A stretch of 19,445 nucleotides of DNA from an uncultured Prevotella sp. Its GTDB lineage: Bacteria > Bacteroidota > Bacteroidia > Bacteroidales > Bacteroidaceae. Below are positions 13,967 to 19,445 of this stretch, piece by piece (the stretch's first letter is position 1; every line of letters begins with the position of its first letter). The notes below the pieces were generated by a model. It was not told where the DNA came from, did no database searches, and saw nothing but the letters and a program-made list of their open reading frames with translations. The translations under genes and the position numbers were made by a program. The stretch covers positions 1-19,445 of the forward strand of contig CAMOTK010000009.1 in the NCBI GenBank assembly GCA_946625715.1, in the 5' to 3' direction.

Positions 13967-14577
13967 TGATACACCAAGATCACTATCAGATAGAAAACGA
14001 ACAGGCTGCCAACACCCCGCACACCGAGGAGCTGGCCGCACACTATAAAGAGATTCTCAACCTTCTGGGCGAAGAGCCCGAGCGCGAGGGCCTTCAGAAG
14101 ACGCCCATGCGCGTGGCCAAGGCCATGCAGGTGCTCACCAGGGGCTACAAGATGGACGCCCACAAGGTGCTCACCGACGCCCTTTTCAAGGAAGACTACT
14201 CGCAGATGGTCATCGTGAAGGACATCGACTTCTTCTCGCTCTGCGAGCACCACATGCTGCCCTTCTACGGCAAGGTGCACGTGGCCTACATTCCCAACGG
14301 CTACATCACCGGACTGTCGAAGATTGCCCGCGTGGTCGACATCTACAGCCATCGCCTGCAAGTGCAGGAGCGCATGACGCTGCAAATCAAGGAAGCCATC
14401 GAGCAGACGCTCCATCCGCTGGGCGTCATGGTGGTGGTAGAGGCCAAGCACATGTGCATGCAGATGCGCGGTGTGGAGAAGCAGAACAGCATCACCACCA
14501 CCAGCGACTTCAGCGGCGCCTTCAATCAGGCCAAGACCCGTCAGGAGTTCATGAACCTGATTTCACACGAACGCTAA
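13966..14577 (+). CDS. folE: GTP cyclohydrolase I
   Basis: Converts GTP to 7,8-dihydroneopterin triphosphate and formate, the first step toward folate and, in some bacteria, queuosine or biopterin. 203 aa, standard for the class IA enzyme. Zinc ligands are visible: C93 and H96 in [20 protein letters not shown], and C164 in [28 protein letters not shown] and the C-terminal TRQEFMNLI are also family signatures. The N-terminal 20 residues are a variable tail. It starts one base inside the stop of the SPOR gene, so translation is coupled. Confidence 0.97.
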   Translation: MIHQDHYQIENEQAANTPHTEELAAHYKEILNLLGEEPEREGLQKTPMRVAKAMQVLTRGYKMDAHKVLTDALFKEDYSQMVIVKDIDFFSLCEHHMLPFYGKVHVAYIPNGYITGLSKIARVVDIYSHRLQVQERMTLQIKEAIEQTLHPLGVMVVVEAKHMCMQMRGVEKQNSITTTSDFSGAFNQAKTRQEFMNLISHER

Positions 14578-14603
14578 ATCTTTCACCTTAATTAATATAT
14601 AGT

Positions 14604-15188
14604 ATGTACAGGACAGACAATAAAAACTACAAGGCCAGAGAGTCGATGGGAAGCGCATTCGCCAGAAGCTGCCTCGGACAATTCATCATTTTCGCTGCTA
14701 TCATGCTTGTGCTCATGATTATTGCATCGCTCACGGTACCCAGCGAACAGGAGATGGATGCCAAAGTCACCGACGACATCCGTCAGTGGATAGAGAGCCC
14801 CGACAGCATTGAAGGCGACAAGAGCAGCAACGACTGGATTGACAACACCGTGTCGAACATCGGGTTCACCTTCACCGAGGCCGGCCCCAACCCCAACGAG
14901 AAACTACTTCAGCGCTACAAAAAGACCAATCGTCTGGAACAATACGAGCACACCTTCTTCCGCACCATGTATCTCTACAACAACTTCAGTGCAGATGGCG
15001 TAAGAAGCTCTATCGGCATCTTCGGCATGGTCATTCCCCTGATTAACTATGCCAACTTCATGCCCAAGGAAGGCGTGCTGCAAAACAACTTCAACAAACC
15101 GCCGAAGTCGACCGTGATACCCGACGACTACGTAGGTTCGAACCCGCACCTGAAGCCTTATCACTACAAGGGCGACCCCGAAAACTAA
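14604..15188 (+). CDS. Single-pass membrane protein, function unknown
   Basis: 194 aa. Residues about 26-47 (LGQFIIFAAIMLVLMIIASL) form one membrane helix after a short positive N-terminus, so the rest is probably periplasmic. The outer part is mostly polar with TEAGPNPNEKLLQRYKKT, EHTFFRTMYLYNNFS, GVRSSIGIFGMVIPLINYA and a Pro-rich end (KPPKSTVIPDDYVGSNP). No known motif or catalytic signature is recognised. It lies 26 nt after folE and 14 nt before the IMPase-like gene, so it is an operon member. A SGIFGM-like hydrophobic patch near 135-150 could be a second, weak membrane contact. Confidence 0.8.
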   Translation: MYRTDNKNYKARESMGSAFARSCLGQFIIFAAIMLVLMIIASLTVPSEQEMDAKVTDDIRQWIESPDSIEGDKSSNDWIDNTVSNIGFTFTEAGPNPNEKLLQRYKKTNRLEQYEHTFFRTMYLYNNFSADGVRSSIGIFGMVIPLINYANFMPKEGVLQNNFNKPPKSTVIPDDYVGSNPHLKPYHYKGDPEN

Positions 15189-15202
15189 CCACTCAGCCAC
15201 CT

Positions 15203-15997
15203 ATGAAGGAACTGAAAGACATGACCCTGGCGGTTTGCGACATCGCAAAACGCGCAGGGTCTTTTATTAAGAACGAACGCCTGCACTTCCAGCAAGCCAG
15301 CGTGGAGCGCAAGCATGCCCACGACTACGTGAGCTACGTCGACAAGCAGTCGGAGCAACTGATAGTCGACGCCCTGCGCCAACTGTTGCCCGAAGCGGGC
15401 TTCATCACCGAGGAAGGCACCGCCACACACGGCAGTGAGCAATACTGTTGGGTGGTCGACCCGCTCGACGGCACCACCAACTTCCTGCACCGCCACCCAC
15501 CCTACGCCGTGAGCATCGGCTTGTTGCGCGGCGACGACATCCTGCTGGGCGTGGTCTACGAGATTTGTGCCGACGAGTGTTTCTATGCCTGGCAGGGCGG
15601 CGGCGCCTACCTGAACGGCGAGCCCATCCACGTGGGCCATTCCAAGATAGAAGATGCGCTGCTCTGTTTCCAGCTGCCCTACAATGCCGAGGCCTATAAG
15701 CCCGTGGTGCAACGGCTCATTGCCCGTTTCTACGGCTATGCCGCCAGCGTGCGCATGCTCGGTTCGGCCGCCATTGCCCTTTGCTACGTGGCTGCCGGCC
15801 GCCTGGACGGCTACTGCGAGAAGTACATCGGCCAATGGGACTACATGGCTGGCGCGGTGATTGTGAGCGAGGCCGGCGGCACGCTGAGCACTTACCAGGG
15901 TGACAAAAAATTTGTTGGTGGCAACAATATCGTCGCCACCAACGGTCTGATTCACGAGCACATCGTCGCTGAGCTCAAGGCTCTCGACAACGACTAA
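15203..15997 (+). CDS. Inositol-monophosphatase-family phosphatase (SuhB/CysQ-like)
   Basis: Mg-dependent phosphomonoesterase. 264 aa, normal length. The metal site is complete: E70/E71 in FITEEGTAT, DPLDGTTNF at 86-94 (D86, D89, G90, T91), and WDYMAGAVIVSEAGG with D213. Family members act on inositol phosphate, on 3'-phosphoadenosine phosphates or on other sugar phosphates; the sequence alone does not decide, though the WDYMAG and DGTTNFLH forms fit the SuhB side. Cytosolic. It is the last gene of the plus-strand operon and its stop abuts the stop of the convergent deaminase with no base between. Confidence 0.92.
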   Translation: MKELKDMTLAVCDIAKRAGSFIKNERLHFQQASVERKHAHDYVSYVDKQSEQLIVDALRQLLPEAGFITEEGTATHGSEQYCWVVDPLDGTTNFLHRHPPYAVSIGLLRGDDILLGVVYEICADECFYAWQGGGAYLNGEPIHVGHSKIEDALLCFQLPYNAEAYKPVVQRLIARFYGYAASVRMLGSAAIALCYVAAGRLDGYCEKYIGQWDYMAGAVIVSEAGGTLSTYQGDKKFVGGNNIVATNGLIHEHIVAELKALDND

Positions 15998-16483
15998 TCA
16001 ATATTCGGTCTTGTCTTCTTTTTCCGACCACAGGCGGAAGGACTGCAGGGCTTCGTCGCGCAACAGAGGCACGATGGGCACCGTGCGCTCTTCCAGCGGT
16101 CGGTCGAGTTCTTCGTAGATGAAATCGTCGGCGAAGTCGATGTCGCGTGCATCCTTGCGGGTGTTGCCATAGTAGATGCGGTCGATGTGGGCCCAATAGA
16201 TGGCGCCCAGACACATCGGGCACGGTTCGCACGACGTATAGATGACACAGCCAGAGAGGTCGAAGGTGCCCAGCAGGCGGCAAGCCTGGCGAATGGTGTT
16301 CACCTCGGCATGAGCCGTTGGGTCGAGGTCGATGGTCACGCGGTTGCTGCTTCCAGCCACGATTTTTCCGTCTTTTACGATAACTGCGCCGAAAGGTCCG
16401 CCGCCACGGCGAACGCTTTCACTGGCCAGACGGATGGCCTCGCGCATGAATATTTTGTCGTTTTCTGTAATTATGATTGCCAT
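15998..16483 (-). CDS. guaD: Guanine deaminase, cytidine-deaminase fold (GuaD-like)
   Basis: Zinc hydrolase expected to convert guanine to xanthine in purine salvage. 161 aa from ATG 16483; the frame is open further up to 16519, but that would overlap the lyase gene. HAE at 58-60 (zinc ligand H58, proton shuttle E60) and TSCEPCPMCLGAIYWA (C85, C88) are the CDA zinc site. What favours guanine deaminase over tRNA adenosine deaminase is the close match of YTSCEPCPMCLGAIYW, DFADDFIYEELDRPLEERT and the C-terminal TEY to the B. subtilis GuaD pattern. It starts 10 bp after the lyase stop on the same strand. Confidence 0.88.
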   Translation of the reverse strand: MAIIITENDKIFMREAIRLASESVRRGGGPFGAVIVKDGKIVAGSSNRVTIDLDPTAHAEVNTIRQACRLLGTFDLSGCVIYTSCEPCPMCLGAIYWAHIDRIYYGNTRKDARDIDFADDFIYEELDRPLEERTVPIVPLLRDEALQSFRLWSEKEDKTEY

Positions 16484-16493
16484 TATATTTAGT

Positions 16494-18650
16494 TTAAGGA
16501 ACAAACACCTTTTTGCCACCTATCACGTAGATGCCAGACGAAGGGTTTTCGACCTTGATGCCCAGCAGATTGTAATAGACGGGCGACACCTGCTCGCGGT
16601 TGACCGTTGTGATGTCTTGCGCATACTCTTCGGCAAGCGCCTCTTTGGTGTAGAAAATGGTTTCCTGCGCAGCAGTTGTGAGGTTGAGCACGTCGGGCGA
16701 GTCGGGCAGATAGTAGCCCAGATGCGGCGGCTGGTTGTAGCTCGACATCTGCCAGGCAATGCCCATGCGGTAGACGTGGTCGGTGAGCAGACAGGGCACG
16801 TTGTAGTTGGTGGGCATGGCCGAGGAGTAGATGTAGAGATTAGCGTCGTCGTGCAGGATGACTTCCTCGCGCCAGTCGCCGAAGAGGTCGCACGAGAGGT
16901 TGGGATTGCGCTTGGTAGTGTTGCACGACTTGGTCTTGAAGCTGATGACCGACGAGAAGCTACTGCCCGTCCAGCGGGTGATGCTGTAGTTTTCCGTATA
17001 GCCGCCATCGCCTAAGCACTCCTGCAGTTTGCCGTCCCAATAGAGGCGGAAGTTCATGGACGAGCTCTTCGTGCTGACTTCCTGACCCGTGGTGGCCGAG
17101 CGCTGATGACGGTCGTTGGCCGACGAGAACTCGGCGCCGCGGTTAGCCGCATTGAAGTCGCCGGCTATGCCACGACCATTGTCGCTACCGCCTTCGGCGA
17201 AGTGGAGCACCTCGCCAGTGCCGGCATCGTGCACGTCCCAGCCATAGCTGTTGCCGGTGATGGCCTCTTCATGTACGTGAAATACTTCCAGACCGGGACG
17301 GTCGGGCACAAGGTCGCCCACGTGTATGGCGTCGCCATGACCGAAGCCCACGGCATACATCAGCTGCCCATCGTCGTCGATGGCAGCCGAGCCAAACGTG
17401 ATTTCGTCCTTGCCGTCGCCGTCGTAGTCGCCCACGGAGATGTTGTGGTTGCCGTTGCCGAAGGCCGTAAAGTGACTGCCGAAGCCGCAGGTGTTGCTGC
17501 TATAGGTCTTTGTGGTCTTGGTCCAGTTGGCGTCGTAGTGTTCCACCTTCGTGTTGCTCACCGAGGCGTGCAGCCAGCGGTGCACCAGTTTCTTGTCCTT
17601 GAAGTCGACGGCCCAGAAGAAAGCCTGGGTGTAGTAGCCGCGGTTGAAGACGGCCGAGGGATGCAGGCCATCGAGATAGGCCACACAGGCATTGTAACGC
17701 TCGCCGCGGTTGTAGTTGGTGCTCTTGCCGATGACCGACTCCCACGCGCCATAGGCAGGATTGGTGTTCTTGGCGTTGACGCCCAGGGCGCGGTTGGGAT
17801 TATACCAGATGGTGTGCACGGCCTCGCCCGTAAGCCCATTGAACACCGTGAGCAGCTCGGCGCCGCCAGTGATATGGCCGTTGCCGTTGCGATAGGTCTT
17901 GGTGTTGTCGATATTCTTGATGGTGCTGTCGTCGGCAACCGCACTGACGAACTGGCCCTTGGCGTCCTTCGACTGCGGCGCCGTCTTGCAAATAAGTTCG
18001 GCCGAGCCGTCGCCGTCGAAGTCGTAGACGAGGAACTGCGTATAGTGGGCGCCCGAGCGGATGTTGGGTCCCAGATTGACGGACCAGAGTCGTGTGCCGT
18101 CGAGCTTATAGCAGTCGATGACGGTGTTCGAGGTGTTGCCGGCCTTCGAGTTGTCCTGCGAGTCGGCAGGGTCCCACTTCAAGAAGAGCTCGTACTCGCC
18201 GTCGCCATCCACGTCGCCAACCGACATATCGTTGGGCGTGTAGCTGCTGGCATTGTTGGGCACCGAGGCGTCGGGCTTGGTCAGGGGCACCTTCACGCAG
18301 CCCTCTTCCAACGAAGCGTGCACTTCGGGGGTTGTCTCAACGATGTTGCCCTGCGCGTCGAGCACATTAATATAATAGGTGTCGGTGGCCAGACTCAGAA
18401 CAGGCAGGCTGTGCGACGTCTTGCGCGTCTCCACCATCTTCTTGCCGTTGCGGAAGAGCTGGTACTTGCAACCATCCTCGCCCTTGAAGTAGCGCCAGGA
18501 GATGAACGTGGCGTTCTGTGCGGTGTTGAAGGCCACGAGCCCACGGTTCAGCTTGTCCTGCTGGCGGTCGGGGCTGTAGTTGGGCTGTGCCCAGGCAGCA
18601 CCAATCGCCAGCAAGCATGCCGCGGCAGCCATGAATCGTCTTATTTGCAT
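16494..18650 (-). CDS. Rhamnogalacturonan lyase, polysaccharide lyase family 11
   Basis: Cleaves the rhamnose-galacturonate backbone of pectin rhamnogalacturonan I by beta-elimination. 718 aa. Residues 1-21 are a Sec signal (MQIRRFMAAAACLLAIGAAWA). Hallmarks of PL11 (YesW/YesX type) run throughout: LNRGLVAFNTAQNATFISWR at the start, several calcium-binding DxDGDG turns (DVDGDG 146-151, later DFDGDG and DYDGDG) of the eight-bladed propeller, GHITGGAELLTVFNGLTGE, the DWREEVILHDDANLYIY segment and MGIAWQMSSYNQPPHLGYYL. After the catalytic part comes a short tail, VYYNLLGIKVENPSSGIYV...GKKV, of the kind found on many secreted Prevotella enzymes and thought to serve in sorting. It follows mscL by only 2 nt, and no SusCD is adjacent. 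Confidence 0.95.
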   Translation of the reverse strand: MQIRRFMAAAACLLAIGAAWAQPNYSPDRQQDKLNRGLVAFNTAQNATFISWRYFKGEDGCKYQLFRNGKKMVETRKTSHSLPVLSLATDTYYINVLDAQGNIVETTPEVHASLEEGCVKVPLTKPDASVPNNASSYTPNDMSVGDVDGDGEYELFLKWDPADSQDNSKAGNTSNTVIDCYKLDGTRLWSVNLGPNIRSGAHYTQFLVYDFDGDGSAELICKTAPQSKDAKGQFVSAVADDSTIKNIDNTKTYRNGNGHITGGAELLTVFNGLTGEAVHTIWYNPNRALGVNAKNTNPAYGAWESVIGKSTNYNRGERYNACVAYLDGLHPSAVFNRGYYTQAFFWAVDFKDKKLVHRWLHASVSNTKVEHYDANWTKTTKTYSSNTCGFGSHFTAFGNGNHNISVGDYDGDGKDEITFGSAAIDDDGQLMYAVGFGHGDAIHVGDLVPDRPGLEVFHVHEEAITGNSYGWDVHDAGTGEVLHFAEGGSDNGRGIAGDFNAANRGAEFSSANDRHQRSATTGQEVSTKSSSMNFRLYWDGKLQECLGDGGYTENYSITRWTGSSFSSVISFKTKSCNTTKRNPNLSCDLFGDWREEVILHDDANLYIYSSAMPTNYNVPCLLTDHVYRMGIAWQMSSYNQPPHLGYYLPDSPDVLNLTTAAQETIFYTKEALAEEYAQDITTVNREQVSPVYYNLLGIKVENPSSGIYVIGGKKVFVP

Positions 18651-18652
18651 GG

Positions 18653-19045
18653 TTACTTCTGCTTCAGCAGGTCACGAATCTCGGTCAGGAGCTCTTCCTG
18701 GGTAGGTCCAGCGGGAGCCTCGGGAGCGGGCTCTTCCTTCTTGCGGTTGAGCTTGTTGATGCCCTTGAGCATGAGGAAGATACAGAAGGCCACAATCAGG
18801 AAGTCTACGATGTTCTGGATGAACGTACCATACTTCAGCACGGCAGCGCCCTCACCCTCGCCAATCTGAAAGACGAGCTGTGTGAAGTCTACATTGCCGG
18901 TAATCATACCTACGAGAGGCATGAGCACGTCGTCGACCAGCGAGCTGACAATCTTACCAAACGCACCGCCGATAATCACACCGACAGCCATGTCCATCAC
19001 GTTGCCCTTCATGGCAAACTCTTTGAATTCACTGATAAATCCCAT
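18653..19045 (-). CDS. mscL: Large-conductance mechanosensitive channel
   Basis: Pentameric inner-membrane channel that opens under extreme membrane tension and vents solutes on osmotic downshock. 130 aa against about 136 in E. coli. The start [20 protein letters not shown] is the usual N-terminal helix plus TM1; TM1 goes on through [26 protein letters not shown], with the small-residue Gly/Ala packing of the gate. The periplasmic loop is 49-73; TM2 is at about 74-97 ([20 protein letters not shown]). An RKKEE charge cluster, a Pro/Ala linker and the C-terminal helix bundle ([16 protein letters not shown]) follow. It heads the minus-strand operon mscL-lyase-deaminase. Confidence 0.97.
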   Translation of the reverse strand: MGFISEFKEFAMKGNVMDMAVGVIIGGAFGKIVSSLVDDVLMPLVGMITGNVDFTQLVFQIGEGEGAAVLKYGTFIQNIVDFLIVAFCIFLMLKGINKLNRKKEEPAPEAPAGPTQEELLTEIRDLLKQK

Positions 19046-19148
19046 AGTCTTTTCTGTTTAATTATTAAAATGTTATTTTGTAATCTTCGTTTTGCAATCT
19101 TCCGCCTTGACCTTGCTCTATATCAATTTTTTAGCAGTTAGCCACCGG

Positions 19149-19173
19149 ATTTCAGCTTTATTAAGACTGAAAT
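19149..19173. repeat. Inverted repeat ATTTCAG...CTGAAAT at the mscL transcript start
   Basis: ATTTCAG (19149-19155) pairs with CTGAAAT (19167-19173); inside, CTT (19156-19158) pairs with AAG (19163-19165) around one bulged base. It lies where the mscL mRNA would begin and touches the -33 box of the divergent gapdh promoter. Confidence 0.6.
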
Positions 19174-19207
19174 TTGATGCAAATATAAGAATTTTTTCGT
19201 AACTTTG
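19173..19207 (+). promoter_or_regulatory. Promoter of the GAPDH gene
   Basis: TTTG at 19173-19176, a 23-nt spacer and TAACTTTG at 19200-19207. Transcription would start near 19213 and leave a leader of about 78 nt. The spacer holds the opposite-strand -7 box of mscL, so the two divergent promoters overlap. Confidence 0.65.
19180..19187 (-). promoter_or_regulatory. -7 element of the mscL promoter
   Basis: Minus strand reads TATATTTG, the Bacteroidetes -7 consensus. Predicted start is near 19174, with a leader of about 130 nt. The -33 box is not a clear match. Confidence 0.55.
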
Positions 19208-19275
19208 CCAACGAAAAAGAAAAAAAGTGCCCAAAAGGTGCAATTTTAATTGATTTTTAGGTATAAACCATTTAA

Positions 19276-19445
<170 letters not shown>

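Noticed and set aside
16003..16050. Possible terminator hairpin (GGTC...GACC) between the convergent operons.
   Set aside because: Only four paired bases with a long loop inside the deaminase coding region; not convincing.
17106..18869. A 587-codon open frame on the plus strand across the lyase and mscL.
   Set aside because: It is the complement of two well-supported genes, has V/A/G-heavy composition typical of antisense frames, shows no motif, and runs through the mscL/lyase junction.

Overview
The window looks like chromosome of a Bacteroidales bacterium, most likely Prevotella/Segatella or a close relative. The evidence is a SusC/SusD pair, lipoproteins with acidic residues after the lipobox, several promoters of the Bacteroidetes TTTG - about 20 nt - TAnnTTTG type, almost no Shine-Dalgarno sites, a plant-pectin lyase, and the Prevotella-style (MauE/DoxX)-tpiA-SPOR-folE gene neighbourhood. 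No rRNA, tRNA, CRISPR array, transposase or prophage gene was seen.

Layout. 1-2721 (minus): start of a tripartite efflux operon, with a lipoprotein adaptor followed by an RND (HAE1) pump cut by the window edge. 2813-3535: about 720 bp of A/T-rich non-coding DNA with several families of inverted repeats. 3625-8340 (minus): a SusC-like TonB-dependent transporter and its SusD-like lipoprotein, with a clear promoter upstream and a strong terminator downstream. 8602-10197 (minus): CCA-adding enzyme (cca), carrying two in-frame insertions of a repeat element. 10273-15997 (plus): a small lipoprotein, then a compact operon of DUF1599, DoxX-like membrane protein fused in frame to triosephosphate isomerase, SPOR-domain protein, GTP cyclohydrolase I, a one-pass membrane protein and an inositol-monophosphatase-family enzyme. 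15998-19045 (minus): mscL, a PL11 rhamnogalacturonan lyase and a guanine deaminase, packed end to end. 19291-end (plus): start of gapdh.

The most interesting signal is a dispersed repeat built from GAAATGAG-type units in inverted orientation. One copy, with a 31-nt core, is inserted in frame in cca (46 extra residues). A second, shortened copy sits 600 bp further along the same gene; the cores are 29/31 identical, are read in the same frame, and both differences are synonymous. A third set of arms forms the start of the SPOR gene and encodes the hydrophobic core of its signal peptide. A fourth minimal palindrome fills the spacer of the DUF1599 promoter. This recalls the protein-coding palindromic elements of Rickettsia (RPEs), but in a Bacteroidales genome. 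Second in interest are the apparent DoxX-TIM fusion, which topology would place with TIM on the cytosolic face of the membrane, and the TACCTACAC repeat cluster at 3009-3407.

Functionally the window is mostly housekeeping (tRNA maturation, glycolysis, folate/pterin synthesis, osmotic protection) mixed with envelope transport and plant glycan use. The SusCD pair and the pectin lyase are not next to each other and should not be assumed to form one polysaccharide utilisation locus.
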